From Xanthobacteraceae bacterium (GTDB lineage: Bacteria; Pseudomonadota; Alphaproteobacteria; Rhizobiales; Xanthobacteraceae): a stretch of DNA of 64,000 bases. The DNA is taken from positions 124,001 through 188,000 of the forward strand of contig JARBUD010000004.1 of assembly GCA_029239875.1 (NCBI GenBank). The letters run 5' to 3'. A program made the position numbers and the translations under genes. The notes under the pieces are model-generated. The model had not been told where the DNA came from. It did not search any database and saw only the letters and a list, made by a program, of their open reading frames with translations. Shown piece after piece: positions 33,653 to 42,899 of the stretch; the first letter of the stretch is position 1; every line of letters starts with the position of its first letter.

Positions 33653-33934
33653 ATGTCCGACATTCCGAACGACCAGCCGCTGTCCGACGCCGCCGCCGGC
33701 TTCGCCAAGGAGCAGCTGAAATCCTTCATCGAGCGCATCGAGCGGCTCGAGGAGGAGAAGAAGACCATCTCCGACGACATCAAGGACGTCTTCGCCGAGG
33801 CCAAGGGCACCGGCTTCGACGTCAAGGCGCTGCGCGAGATCCTGAAGATCCGCAAGCAGGACGCCGACCAGCGCGCCGAGCACGAGGCGATCGTCGACCT
33901 CTATCTGCAGGCGCTGGGCATGGTCGGCAACTGA
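33653..33934 (+). CDS. gapR: GapR-type nucleoid-associated protein (DUF2312)
   Basis: A 93-residue protein whose body ([49 protein letters not shown] and LYLQALGM) matches DUF2312. In Caulobacter this family member is GapR, a helical clamp that binds overtwisted DNA ahead of replication and transcription machines. It is all-helical with a coiled-coil first half. The ATG at 33653 follows a GGAGAG site; the in-frame upstream extension is non-conserved. It is a general chromosome-maintenance gene of alphaproteobacteria. Confidence 0.92.
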   Translation: MSDIPNDQPLSDAAAGFAKEQLKSFIERIERLEEEKKTISDDIKDVFAEAKGTGFDVKALREILKIRKQDADQRAEHEAIVDLYLQALGMVGN

Positions 33935-34054
33935 GGCCGATTCCCGGGCCGAGGCCGTACTGCTCCCCCTCATGGCCGGCTTGACCCGGCCACCCGACCT
34001 TCCCGCCCGGCGCCAACCTGCCGGCAGTCCTCTCGCGCGCCGGCACCGCCCACA

Positions 34055-34151
34055 CACCGTCATCCCCGGGCTCGGCCCAGGGATCCACGACTTACGCGCA
34101 CCGCCTCAGGCAAAGGCGTGGATGGCCGGGCCAAGCCCGGCCATGACGGTG
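34055..34151. repeat. Palindromic intergenic element with CACCGTCAT ends
   Basis: CACCGTCAT at 34055-34063 and ATGACGGTG at 34143-34151 are perfect 9-bp terminal inverted repeats. Inside, GGATCCACG-like and CGTGGATGG-like segments also pair, so the ~97-bp unit can fold on itself. It differs from families A and REP. Confidence 0.65.
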
Positions 34152-34202
34152 CTGCGATGGGAGCCCTGATGGCAGCCCCGGTCCCCGCTTTCCCCTGAGA
34201 CC

Positions 34203-34308
34203 CTCATCCTGAGGTGCCCGGCCAACGGCCGGGCCTCGAAGGATGGTCGGTACAGCGCGCCCGGACGAGCATCCTTCGAGGCCGCCTTCGGCGGCACCTC
34301 AGGATGAG
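34203..34308. repeat. Palindromic intergenic repeat, family A, copy 4
   Basis: Nested palindrome with left tip CCGGCC-AAC-GGCCGG and right tip GCCGCC-TTC-GGCGGC, lying between convergent genes. Confidence 0.85.
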
Positions 34309-34352
34309 GGTGCGCTAGGGATCAGGCTTGGAGAACGCGGACCGCCCCGCCC

Positions 34353-35981
34353 TCAGAGCGGGTTCTTCAGCGGCGCAGGGCCGGACATCATCGCCACCAC
34401 CGGCACCGCCACGATGGCGGCGCCCTGGAAGCGGGTGGTCGACAGGCCGTTGGTGCCGTCGGCGCCGAAATGCGTCTCCACCACCTGGCGCGGCGGGGCG
34501 ACGAAGGCGGCGAAGCGCCTCAGCTCCGGCGTGCGCAGCGTGACGCTGTAGGCGACCGTCGGGCCGCTGAACAGCCGGCGGATCTCGGTGAGCATCTCCG
34601 CCGTATGGGCGCGGCGCGCATGCTCGCTCGCGGCCGTAGCCGGCAGGCTCGGCGCGCGGCCGGGCTGCAGCCGCTCGCGCGGGAAGATGTCGCCGCCGGC
34701 ATTGGCATAGGAAAGCGCCGGGCCCTGGCCGCCCGTGCCGCGCACGATGACCTCGGGCAGCGGCGCGTTGGCGGCGACGGGAGCGCGCGTGACGCCAGCC
34801 GGGCCGCCGGTCCGGTTCGGCGGACGCTCGCCGGGCATCGGGATGGTGGCGGCGAGCGCGGCCAGTTCGGCCTGGCCGGAAGCGGGAACCGGCGGCGAGG
34901 CCGGCGGAGTAGCGACGGCGACCGTGCGCGAGAGCGGATTGGGCTGTGGCAGCGGCGCCGGCCCGGCGAAGGCCAAGGCGACCGAGGTCTCTTCCTGCGC
35001 GGCGGGGGTCGGCTGCGCGGCGGTGCGCGGCAGCGGGTTGGGCATCGGCAGCGGCGTGGGCGCCGCGGAGGCGACCTGGACCGGCGCGGGAGCCGCCGGC
35101 TTGGCGGCGGGCGTCTCCTCGGCGTCGGCCACCTCGGCCGGGGCCACGGCCGCCGGCGCGCTGTCCTCGTCGTCGTCCTTGCCGCCGCCGAACAGGCTGG
35201 CGAAGAGATTCTTGGAGCCGACGGTGCCGGCGCCGGAGCGCTTGGGATTGTTGCCGCCGCCGAGGCCCGCGAAGGCCGCGCCGGCGCCGCCCGGCTCCTT
35301 GCCCTTGGCCTCCACGTCGGCCAGCGCCAGGGCATAGCCGGACATCGGCTTGCCGTCGGCCGGGACATGCACGGTGCGCCCGTTCGGGAACACGCGGGCG
35401 AGCTCGGGCCGGCTCATGCGCGGCCAGTGGCGGATGCCGCCGGTGTCGAGATGCACGAAGGGCGAGCCGGAGGTCGGGTAGAAGCCGACGCCGCCGCGCT
35501 GCAGGCGCAGGCCGGCCTCGCGAATCTTCGACAGCGGCACGCCGGGAATGTAGAAGTCCATCGCCTTGCCCTGCATGTGCAGGCTGGTCTGGGCGACGCC
35601 GCGCGAGCGCGAGCGGAGCATGGCGTTGGTGGCCGGCGAGCGGTAGCCGCCGATGACCTCGATCGGCGCCGTCGCGCCGGTCTCGCGATAGACCTCCCAG
35701 ACGATGTCGAACAGCTGAGGATCCATGTTGGTCGGCTCTTTGCGCCGCCAGTCCTGCAGCAGCACGTTGAGCTGCTTCAGCGCCGCCGGGTCGTAGCGGC
35801 CGTTGCGCTTGAAGGTGACGGTGGCGGCGGCGCCGGAATGGACGTGATGCAGGCTCAGGCTGCGGGTATCGCCATTGGCGACCGCATCCTGAAGCAGATC
35901 CGTGCTGCACAGCGTCACGATCGCGGCGAGCGCGAGCGCCTTTGCAGCCTTGTTTGTGCCGACAGCCAGATGAATGCCCAC
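34353..35981 (-). CDS. DUF882/YcbK-type M15 peptidase-like protein with long Ala/Pro tail
   Basis: A 542-residue protein. After an N-terminal membrane/signal segment (about 13-35) residues about 40-185 form the DUF882 (YcbK-like, peptidase M15A) domain, with IGGYRSPATN, zinc ligands H135 and D142 (H-M-Q-G-K-A-M-D) and H177 (FVHLDTG). Such domains are predicted zinc D,D-carboxypeptidases acting on peptidoglycan stem peptides. Residues about 200-540 are low-complexity Ala/Pro-rich sequence with PNPLPRTAAQPT-like repeats, which is unusually long. It is co-directional with, and 289 bp downstream of, the L,D-transpeptidase gene. Periplasmic location is inferred. Confidence 0.88.
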   Translation of the reverse strand: MGIHLAVGTNKAAKALALAAIVTLCSTDLLQDAVANGDTRSLSLHHVHSGAAATVTFKRNGRYDPAALKQLNVLLQDWRRKEPTNMDPQLFDIVWEVYRETGATAPIEVIGGYRSPATNAMLRSRSRGVAQTSLHMQGKAMDFYIPGVPLSKIREAGLRLQRGGVGFYPTSGSPFVHLDTGGIRHWPRMSRPELARVFPNGRTVHVPADGKPMSGYALALADVEAKGKEPGGAGAAFAGLGGGNNPKRSGAGTVGSKNLFASLFGGGKDDDEDSAPAAVAPAEVADAEETPAAKPAAPAPVQVASAAPTPLPMPNPLPRTAAQPTPAAQEETSVALAFAGPAPLPQPNPLSRTVAVATPPASPPVPASGQAELAALAATIPMPGERPPNRTGGPAGVTRAPVAANAPLPEVIVRGTGGQGPALSYANAGGDIFPRERLQPGRAPSLPATAASEHARRAHTAEMLTEIRRLFSGPTVAYSVTLRTPELRRFAAFVAPPRQVVETHFGADGTNGLSTTRFQGAAIVAVPVVAMMSGPAPLKNPL

Positions 35982-36270
35982 GAACCCGCTACCCGTACTC
36001 GACGTTTCCTTGAGACGACTCGGGCAAGAGCGCCCGCGTCGGACATGGTGAACATAGTCTTGTCGGGTTTGGTTAAGAGGCCATTACGGCCCAACCCCCA
36101 CGCCTATTGCCTCATTGGCTAGGTAGCGACTGTGGCAAAAGAGTGCCTTGTCGTCAAATTCGTAGCAAACTACCACAAGATGCCTGATTTTCCGCTCGCC
36201 TGTGTCGACAATGACACAGAACGCGCCTCAAGCCCGGTATTTCGCGGCTGCGAAGGCGGGTGATTCGCCT

Positions 36271-38307
36271 CTACTGGCGCAGCGTGCCCCCGCTGCCCGC
36301 CGCCACGCGACGCACGCCGTCGAGGCCGAGGATCGCCTTGGTGGCGCCGTTGATGCCGTAGAGGTCTTCGCGGGTGACGAGGCGGCCATTGCCGTCCACG
36401 AAGGTGTTGAAATAGACGAGGTGCACCGGGAAGCGGCGCTTCAGCGGCACCGACTTCTCGTTGCCGCCGATCAGCTTGGCGATTCGCGGCTGGCTCCAGC
36501 CCTCGTTCGGCAGGCCGAGCGCGAACAGCGCCTCGGCGAAGGCGAGCGGCTCGTGCACGCGCACGCAGCCATGGCTGAAGGCGCGGTGCTCGCGGGCGAA
36601 CAGCGAGCGGCTCGGCGTATCGTGCAGATAGACCGCGTGCTTGTTGGGGAACATGAACTTCATCCGCCCCAGCGCGTTGCGCTCGCCCGGCTCCTGGCGG
36701 AAGGAATAGCCGGTGGCGCCGCGGCTCCAGTCGATCGAGCCGGGATCGACGATGCGCCCGTTGCGCACCACGTCGATGCCCTGGCGCTCCAGCGCGTAGG
36801 GGTCGGCCATCAGCTTGGGCAGCATCTCGTTGCGGATGATGCTGGGCGGCACGTTCCAGGACGGGTTGAACACCGCGTACTGCATGTTCTCCGACATGAT
36901 CGGCGTCTGCGTCTCCGGCTTGCCGACGACGACGCGGGTCTCGTGCACGGTCTGCTCGTTGACCACCACGCGGACCATGAATTCGGGGATGTTCACCATC
37001 ACATAGACCGGCGCCACCTGGTGAGGCACCCAGCGCCAACGCTCCATATTGGCGACGATGTCCGGCAGCTGGTCACCGCCCTCCCCGTTCAGCGCCGCCA
37101 GCGTGCCGCGCCCGACCACGCCGTCCGGCTTCAGGCCGGAGAGCTTCTGGAAGTCGCGCACCGCCTCCGCGAGGAAGTCGTCGTAGGTGGTGTCCTCCGG
37201 CGCCCCGCCGATGCCGAGGCGCGCGCGCAGCAGCGGCACGCGCGGATCGCTGTCGCCCGGCCGCAGCATCGGCCCGGCCGGCACTTGCGCCTGGGTGGCG
37301 CCGCGCCCTTCCGCCATCAGCTTGGCGAGTTGCACCTTGAGCAGCTTGTACTCGTCATATTGCGGGGCGAAGGATTCGAACGCCGCGCGCGGATTGGGCG
37401 ATCCCGACACCACCGCCAGCACCGCCGCCGGATCCGGCACGGTCGGCGAGGGATCGACGTCCTTGGAGATGGTCTTCGGGTCGAAGCGCCCACTCTGCAC
37501 GTGGCGGGCATAGGTGAGCGTCGCCGCGGCGATGCGCAGCTCCATCTCGGCGATCTGCGCGTCGTTGGCCTTGGGCGGCAGCGCCGGCACCGCATAATCG
37601 GCCGGGTTCAGCCCTTCCACCGCCGCCGCGGCGAACTGGTCGAGCGCGACCTGGCCGAGCGGCGAGACATGGTTGCCGCTGGTGAAGGCCGGCTGGTTGC
37701 CGCGGGCGGTGTAGAAGGCGACCAGCGCCTGCTGCTCGGCCGGCCGCGTGGCGAAGCGCACGATCTGGCCGCCGAGGAGATCGGCCAGCCGCGCCGGCAC
37801 TTGCGCGCCGGGGGCGTTTGAATCGGCGGCCTGCGGCGGCTTCACCGAACCGGGCGTGCCCGCCGGCGGCAGCGGCGCCGCGGGGGTGGCGAGGCCCGGC
37901 GGGGTCGCGCCCGTGCCGACGCCCGTGCCCGGCGCGCCCTTGCCGACGGTCGGCGCGGCCGGCAGCGCCGCGTTGAGCGGGAAGGGCGCGGGCTCGGGCT
38001 TCATGGCCAGCGCGGCGCTGCGCGCCGGGCTCGGCCGGCGCCTGCCGGAAATGTCGAAGGGCTCGTTGTCGGCCGCGACCGAAGGCAGCGGCGAGGCGCC
38101 ATCCCCGGCCTGCCCGCTGCCGGCGCCGTTGCCGGCGCGGTCGAGCGCGATGGGCGCGCCGGACATCTCCTGCGCCCGCGCGGCATGGGGAGAACCGGCG
38201 AAGCTCGCCAGCGCGAGGCCGGTCGCCGCCGACAGCAGCAGCGCCGCCGCCCCTTTCAGGCGCCGCCCGCCAAGCCCCAGCCCTGCTTCGTTCCCGCGAC
38301 CCGACAT
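36271..38307 (-). CDS. YcbB-type L,D-transpeptidase
   Basis: A 678-residue protein with an N-terminal signal/anchor (about 17-37), a Pro/Ala-rich linker (to about 190), a YcbB scaffold section, a peptidoglycan-binding helix group (VRDFQKLSGLKPDGVVGRGT) and a C-terminal YkuD catalytic domain (about 455-600). The catalytic Cys581 is in SHGCVRVHEP. These enzymes form 3-3 meso-DAP crosslinks and, in many Hyphomicrobiales, are prominent in polar growth. It lies directly upstream of the DUF882 gene on the same strand, a plausible cell-wall pair. The Pro-rich linker is longer than in E. coli YcbB (LdtD). Confidence 0.93.
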   Translation of the reverse strand: MSGRGNEAGLGLGGRRLKGAAALLLSAATGLALASFAGSPHAARAQEMSGAPIALDRAGNGAGSGQAGDGASPLPSVAADNEPFDISGRRRPSPARSAALAMKPEPAPFPLNAALPAAPTVGKGAPGTGVGTGATPPGLATPAAPLPPAGTPGSVKPPQAADSNAPGAQVPARLADLLGGQIVRFATRPAEQQALVAFYTARGNQPAFTSGNHVSPLGQVALDQFAAAAVEGLNPADYAVPALPPKANDAQIAEMELRIAAATLTYARHVQSGRFDPKTISKDVDPSPTVPDPAAVLAVVSGSPNPRAAFESFAPQYDEYKLLKVQLAKLMAEGRGATQAQVPAGPMLRPGDSDPRVPLLRARLGIGGAPEDTTYDDFLAEAVRDFQKLSGLKPDGVVGRGTLAALNGEGGDQLPDIVANMERWRWVPHQVAPVYVMVNIPEFMVRVVVNEQTVHETRVVVGKPETQTPIMSENMQYAVFNPSWNVPPSIIRNEMLPKLMADPYALERQGIDVVRNGRIVDPGSIDWSRGATGYSFRQEPGERNALGRMKFMFPNKHAVYLHDTPSRSLFAREHRAFSHGCVRVHEPLAFAEALFALGLPNEGWSQPRIAKLIGGNEKSVPLKRRFPVHLVYFNTFVDGNGRLVTREDLYGINGATKAILGLDGVRRVAAGSGGTLRQ

Positions 38308-38611
38308 CGCCTTCTCCGCTTCCTCATCTCTCCGACCGGCCGGATGATGGGACCTCCCGCCAAGGGCAGTCCCCTACATTCCACCGCCGGAACTCCCCCG
38401 TTCAACTCACGAAAACGGCAAAGTTCCGCAAATCGGACGGCCTCTCAGCGGCACTTTGCCGTGAGCCGGTAAAGGTCGTGTTAAGCACGATCGCACCGAC
38501 AGGGTTAACAGAACAGCGCGTGCGGCACCCCGTCCGTGCGTGGTTTCTCGCTTGCCGGAAGGGCCGCGATTCCTATAATCCGCGCCTTTCCTCACAGGGG
38601 TGCGAGCACGA
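38308..38611. other. Divergent promoter region between the L,D-transpeptidase and purE
   Basis: This 304-bp spacer contains the purE promoter at 38552-38579 and the upstream region of the transpeptidase gene. Around 38460-38520 several short AT-rich segments (GTTAAGCACGATCG, GGGTTAACAGAAC) could be regulator sites. No gene is seen. Confidence 0.5.
38552..38579 (+). promoter_or_regulatory. purE promoter
   Basis: TTGCCG at 38552-38557, a 16-base spacer and a perfect TATAAT at 38574-38579 precede the purE ATG at 38612 by about 30 bases. Confidence 0.55.
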
Positions 38612-39118
38612 ATGAGCGACCTGACGGCCCGGACGGCGGGCGAGAAGCCCGTTGCCATCATCATGGGCAGCCAGTCGGACTGGGAGACCATGCGCCACGC
38701 CGCCGTGACGCTGGAGGCGCTCGGCGTCGGCCATGACTGCCGCATCGTTTCGGCCCACCGCACCCCCGAGCGCATGTTCGCCTTCGCCAAGGGCGCCAAG
38801 GCGGCCGGCTTCAAGGTGATCATCGCCGGCGCCGGCGGCGCCGCGCACCTGCCCGGCATGGTCGCCTCGCTCACCACCCTGCCGGTCTTCGGCGTGCCGG
38901 TGGAGAGCAAGGCGCTGTCCGGCGTCGACAGCCTCCACTCCATCGTGCAGATGCCGGCCGGCGTGCCCGTGGGCACGCTCGCCATCGGCAAGGCCGGCGC
39001 GGTGAATGCGGGCCTGCTCGCCGCCGCCGTGCTGGCACTGGCCGATCCGGCGCTCGACGAGCGGCTGACGGCGTGGCGTGCGGCGCGTACCGACGCGGTA
39101 ACGGAGCGGCCCGCGTGA
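38612..39118 (+). CDS. purE: N5-carboxyaminoimidazole ribonucleotide mutase
   Basis: A 168-residue class I PurE, which moves the carboxyl group of N5-CAIR to give CAIR in purine synthesis. The signature [12 protein letters not shown], the SAHRTPERM motif and the [11 protein letters not shown] glycine loop are present. The ATG at 38612 is used; a GTG at 38600 in frame is possible. The last four bases overlap the purK start (GTGA), so PurE and PurK, which act in succession, are co-translated. Confidence 0.97.
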   Translation: MSDLTARTAGEKPVAIIMGSQSDWETMRHAAVTLEALGVGHDCRIVSAHRTPERMFAFAKGAKAAGFKVIIAGAGGAAHLPGMVASLTTLPVFGVPVESKALSGVDSLHSIVQMPAGVPVGTLAIGKAGAVNAGLLAAAVLALADPALDERLTAWRAARTDAVTERPA

Positions 39119-40206
39119 CCTCCTCCCGCATCCTCAAGCCCGGCGACACCATCGGCATCCTCGGCGGCGGCCAACTCGCCCGCATGATCGCCCTCGCCGC
39201 CGCCCCGCTGGGGCTGAAGGCCCACATCTACGCGCCCGAAGAGGGCAGCCCCGCCTTCGACGTGGCGAGCGCCCACACCCGCGCCGCCTATGACGACCTC
39301 GGGGCGCTCGAGCGCTTCGCCGGCGCGGTCGACGTCGTCACCTACGAATTCGAGAACGTCCCGGTCTACACCGCCGATTTCCTCGCCCGCCACGTGCCGG
39401 TGCATCCCGGCCCGCACGCGCTCGGCATCACCCAGGACCGGCTGGAGGAGAAGGAGTTCGTCTCCGGCCTCAACATCAAGACCGCACCCTTCGCCGCCGT
39501 GCATGACGAGGCGGAGCTGGAGGCGGCCTTGGCCGAGATCGGCCGGCCGGCGGTCTTGAAGACCCGCCGCTTCGGCTATGACGGCAAGGGGCAGGCGATC
39601 ATCCGCGAGGGCGACGACGCGGCCGCCAAATTCGCCCACATCGGCCGTCACCCGGCGATCCTCGAAGGCTTCGTTCCCTTCGAGCGCGAGGTCTCGATCG
39701 TCGCCGCCCGTACCGAGGACGGCCGCTTCGAAGCCTATGAGGTGACGCAGAACGAGCACCGCCACCACATCCTCTATCGCTCCACCGTGCCCGCGGAGGT
39801 GTCGCCCGCGGTGGCGGCGGTGTCGCGCGAGATCGCCCGGCGCATCGGCGAGGCGCTCGGCTATGTCGGCGTGTTCGCGGTGGAGATGTTCCTGGTGGTG
39901 GTCGACGGCACGCAGGGGGCGATCGTCAACGAGATCGCCCCGCGCGTGCACAATTCCGGCCACTGGACGCTGGACGGCGCCGTCACCAGCCAGTTCGAGC
40001 AGCATGTGCGCGCCATCGCCGGCTGGCCGCTCGGCGCGGTCGAGCGCTATGGCCGGGTGGAGATGACCAACCTCATCGGCGACGAGGCCGACGACTGGCT
40101 CGCCGTGCTGGAGGAGCCCGGTGCGCACCTGCACCTCTACGGCAAGGAAGAGGCGCGGCCCGGCCGCAAGATGGGCCATGTGACCCGCATCTTCGACGAG
40201 GACTGA
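39115..40206 (+). CDS. purK: N5-carboxyaminoimidazole ribonucleotide synthase
   Basis: A 363-residue ATP-grasp enzyme that uses ATP and bicarbonate to turn AIR into N5-CAIR, the substrate of PurE. The GTG at 39115 overlaps the purE stop and begins the family-like sequence, with the nucleotide loop [12 protein letters not shown]. Further elements are [12 protein letters not shown], the ATP-grasp stretch [28 protein letters not shown] and the C-terminal [16 protein letters not shown]. It is normal in length. Confidence 0.97.
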   Translation: MTSSRILKPGDTIGILGGGQLARMIALAAAPLGLKAHIYAPEEGSPAFDVASAHTRAAYDDLGALERFAGAVDVVTYEFENVPVYTADFLARHVPVHPGPHALGITQDRLEEKEFVSGLNIKTAPFAAVHDEAELEAALAEIGRPAVLKTRRFGYDGKGQAIIREGDDAAAKFAHIGRHPAILEGFVPFEREVSIVAARTEDGRFEAYEVTQNEHRHHILYRSTVPAEVSPAVAAVSREIARRIGEALGYVGVFAVEMFLVVVDGTQGAIVNEIAPRVHNSGHWTLDGAVTSQFEQHVRAIAGWPLGAVERYGRVEMTNLIGDEADDWLAVLEEPGAHLHLYGKEEARPGRKMGHVTRIFDED

Positions 40207-40358
40207 GCGCGGTCGTCAGGAAGGCGGGCGCAGTCGAAAGCCCGCCAGCGCCCGCGTGCATCCCTGCAATACCGCCGCACTCTGGGGCCTAAGCTCGGGG
40301 AGCGCAGCAACGTCTGCGCCCCGCCACAGCAGGCTCACCCCTCGCCCAAGGTGCCCCC

Positions 40359-40832
40359 ATGACCGAAACCCGCCCGCCGCTGCCGCCCTTCACCCGCGAG
40401 ACCGCGATCCAGAAGGTCCGCGGCGCCGAAGATGGCTGGAACTCCTGCAATCCCGAGCGCGTCTCGCTGGTCTACACGCCGGACAGCGTCTGGCGGAACC
40501 GGGCCGAGTTCGTCACCGGCCGCGCCGAGATCGTCGCCTTCCTTACCCGCAAATGGGCGAAGGAGCTGGATTACCGGCTGATCAAGGAGCTGTGGGCCTT
40601 CACCGACGCGCATATCGCCGTGCGCTTCGCCTATGAGTGGCACGATGATTCCGGCAACTGGTTCCGTTCCTACGGCAACGAAAACTGGGCCTTCGACGAG
40701 AATGGCCTGATGCACCACCGCTATGCCTGCATCAACGACCTGCCGATCAAGGAAAGCGAGCGCAAATACCACTGGGACCGCTCCGGCCCCCGCCCGGCCG
40801 ATCATCCGGGGCTGACCGATCTGGGGTTGTGA
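40359..40832 (+). CDS. DUF1348 (NTF2-like, SnoaL-type) protein
   Basis: A 157-residue NTF2-fold protein: [51 protein letters not shown] and [20 protein letters not shown] are the typical DUF1348 strings. Family members are cytosolic and of unknown function, sometimes labelled SnoaL-like or nuclear transport factor 2-like. The start lies 17 bases after a weak GCCCAAGG. It stands alone between purK and the repeat before miaA. Confidence 0.88.
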   Translation: MTETRPPLPPFTRETAIQKVRGAEDGWNSCNPERVSLVYTPDSVWRNRAEFVTGRAEIVAFLTRKWAKELDYRLIKELWAFTDAHIAVRFAYEWHDDSGNWFRSYGNENWAFDENGLMHHRYACINDLPIKESERKYHWDRSGPRPADHPGLTDLGL

Positions 40833-40876
40833 GGGGAACCACACCCTCACAGCCGGAACCACTCCACAATGCACCG

Positions 40877-40980
40877 TCATCCTGAGGTGCGAGCGTAGCG
40901 AGCCTCGAAGGATGGTCGGCACCGTGCACCCGGACGAGCATCCTTCGAGGCCCGGCGAAACGCCGGGCACCTCAGGATGA
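40877..40980. repeat. Palindromic intergenic repeat, family A, copy 5 (opposite orientation)
   Basis: Nested palindrome in which the GCGAGCGTAGCGAGC tip is on the left and the CCGGCG-AAA-CGCCGG tip on the right, the reverse of copies 1-3. It lies between convergent DUF1348 and miaA. Confidence 0.85.
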
Positions 40981-41003
40981 CGGTCATCAGCAGGAAGTGG
41001 GGA

Positions 41004-41999
41004 TTACGAACAGGCTCTGAGAAATTCTGAGGCCTCCCCCACCGTCATCGCGCTCCATCCCTTGAGCTGGTGCCGGAACCAGGTGTCCTGCCGCTTGGCG
41101 TAGTGGCGGGTGTCGAGGATGGCGCCCTCGATCGCCTCGTCGCGCGTGATCTCGCCGGCGAGGTGGCGGGCGAACCAGGGCATGCCGTGCGCCTTGAGCA
41201 CGGTGCGGTCGGCCGGCAACCCTCGCGCCAGGAGCGCCCGCGCCTCCTCCAGCGCGCCCTCCTCCATCATCGCGTGGAAGCGCGTGGCGATCCGCGCGCG
41301 CAATGCGGTGCGGTCGGTGGCAAGGAAGATCCGCACCGCCTCCTCTCCGGGAAGCACCGGCTTCTCGGTGCGCTCCGTCTGCCAGCGGGCGAGCGGGCGG
41401 CCGGTCGCCTCGAACACTTCCAGCGCCCGCATCAGCCGCTGCGTGTCGGAGGGCCTGAGCCTTGCCGCCGTCTCCGGGTCGACGGCTTCCAACCGCGCAT
41501 GCAGCGACGGCGCGTCGAGGTCGAGCGCGCGTACCCTCTCGCGTACCTCAGGCGGGATCGCCGGCATGGGCGAGAGGCCTGTCGTCAGCGCCTTGAAATA
41601 GAGCCCGGTGCCGCCGACGAAGACGGGTAACCGCCCCTCGGCTTCCGCCTCGGCGAGGATGCGCCGCGCATCATCCAGCCAATGGGCGACGGAATAATCG
41701 GCGGCGCCGTCGACATGGCCGTAGAGGCGGTGCGGCGCGCGCACCTCCTCCTCCACCGTCGGGCGGGCGGTGAGCACGCGCAGGTCGCGATAGACCTGCA
41801 TGGAATCGGCGTTGATCACCACGCCGCCGGCGCGCTCGGCGAGGCTGAGCGCCAGCGCCGACTTGCCGCTCGCGGTCGGCCCTGCGATAAGCACCGCGCG
41901 CGGGCGGGAAGCACTGCCGGTCACGCCCGTCTCCGCTTCGACATTCGTTCCAGCCCTTTTTGCCCGTCGGCGCCCCGGCGGCAAGGTACTCGTCGCCAC
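41004..41999 (-). CDS. miaA: tRNA dimethylallyltransferase
   Basis: A 331-residue enzyme adding dimethylallyl to A37 of tRNAs that read U-starting codons. The P-loop GPTASGKS is at 40-47, followed by the substrate motif [11 protein letters not shown], the [16 protein letters not shown] region and [20 protein letters not shown]. The first 30 residues are charged and non-conserved, so an internal start near residue 35 would also give a complete enzyme. It is divergent from serB, whose ATG is 2 bp away, an arrangement common in Rhizobiales. Confidence 0.95.
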   Translation of the reverse strand: MATSTLPPGRRRAKRAGTNVEAETGVTGSASRPRAVLIAGPTASGKSALALSLAERAGGVVINADSMQVYRDLRVLTARPTVEEEVRAPHRLYGHVDGAADYSVAHWLDDARRILAEAEAEGRLPVFVGGTGLYFKALTTGLSPMPAIPPEVRERVRALDLDAPSLHARLEAVDPETAARLRPSDTQRLMRALEVFEATGRPLARWQTERTEKPVLPGEEAVRIFLATDRTALRARIATRFHAMMEEGALEEARALLARGLPADRTVLKAHGMPWFARHLAGEITRDEAIEGAILDTRHYAKRQDTWFRHQLKGWSAMTVGEASEFLRACS

Positions 42000-42001
42000 C
42001 G

Positions 42002-42895
42002 ATGCCCGATCGCCCCTCCCACGTCGCCGTCCTCATCTCCAATCCCGCCACGCCGGCCGTCGATGCAGCAGTGGTTGCAGCGGTGCGCTCAGCGCTGCCG
42101 CAGCCGATGGCGGCACGCTGGCTGAACGAGGGCATCGCCGCCGAGATCGGCTTCGAAGGTGAGGCCGACATCGCCACGCTGCGTACCGTGATCGGCGACC
42201 GGCCCGTCGATATCGCGATCCTCCCCGGCGAAGGCCGGCGCAAGAAGCTGTTCCTCGCCGACATGGATTCCACCATGATCGGCCAGGAATGCATCGACGA
42301 GCTGGCCGACTACGCCGGCATGAAGGCCCATGTCGCGGCCATCACCGAGCGCGCCATGCGCGGCGAGATCGCCTTCGAGCCGGCGCTGCGCGAGCGCGTC
42401 GCCCTGCTGAAGGGCCTGCCGCTCGCCGTTGTCGACGAGGTGATCGCCGAGCGTATCCGCCTCACCCCCGGCGGCCGGGAGTTGGTCGGCACGATGAAGG
42501 CGAACGGCGCGCACGCGCTGCTGGTGTCCGGCGGCTTCACCCTGTTCACCGAACGCGTGGCGGCGATGATCGGCTTCGATGCCCACCGCGCCAACATATT
42601 GATCGCAGACGGGGAAAGCTTCGCCGGCCTGGTCGAGGAACCGGTCCTCGGCCGCGAGGCCAAGCTCGCCGCGCTGATCGAGATGCGCACGGAACTGGGC
42701 CTCGCGCATGAGGAGACGCTGGCGGTCGGCGACGGCGCCAACGACCTCGCCATGATCGGCGAGGCCGGGCTCGGCGTCGCCTATCACGCCAAGCCCGCGG
42801 TCGCCGCCGCCGCGCAGGTGCGCATCGACCATGGCGACCTCACCGCCTTGCTCTACCTGCAGGGCTACGCCGCCGGCGACTTCGTTACGGTCTGA
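42002..42895 (+). CDS. serB: Phosphoserine phosphatase
   Basis: A 297-residue HAD-family enzyme releasing serine from phosphoserine. The nucleophile motif DMDST is at 87-91, followed by LVSGGFTLF (motif II) and [11 protein letters not shown] (motif IV). An N-terminal region (about 1-75) is the ACT-like part usual in alphaproteobacterial SerB. I use the ATG at 42002; the in-frame upstream start at 41960 would overlap miaA. Only 2 bp separate the two divergent start codons, so their promoters must lie inside one another's 5' ends. Confidence 0.95.
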   Translation: MPDRPSHVAVLISNPATPAVDAAVVAAVRSALPQPMAARWLNEGIAAEIGFEGEADIATLRTVIGDRPVDIAILPGEGRRKKLFLADMDSTMIGQECIDELADYAGMKAHVAAITERAMRGEIAFEPALRERVALLKGLPLAVVDEVIAERIRLTPGGRELVGTMKANGAHALLVSGGFTLFTERVAAMIGFDAHRANILIADGESFAGLVEEPVLGREAKLAALIEMRTELGLAHEETLAVGDGANDLAMIGEAGLGVAYHAKPAVAAAAQVRIDHGDLTALLYLQGYAAGDFVTV

Positions 42896-42899
42896 GGCG

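Larger units (their letters stand above)
33935..34352. other. Repeat-filled spacer between convergent gapR and DUF882 genes
   Basis: These 418 bp contain a hairpin TGGCCGG/CCGGCCA (33973-33992), a palindromic element with CACCGTCAT/ATGACGGTG ends (34055-34151) and family A copy 4 (34203-34308). No gene is seen. Confidence 0.65.
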
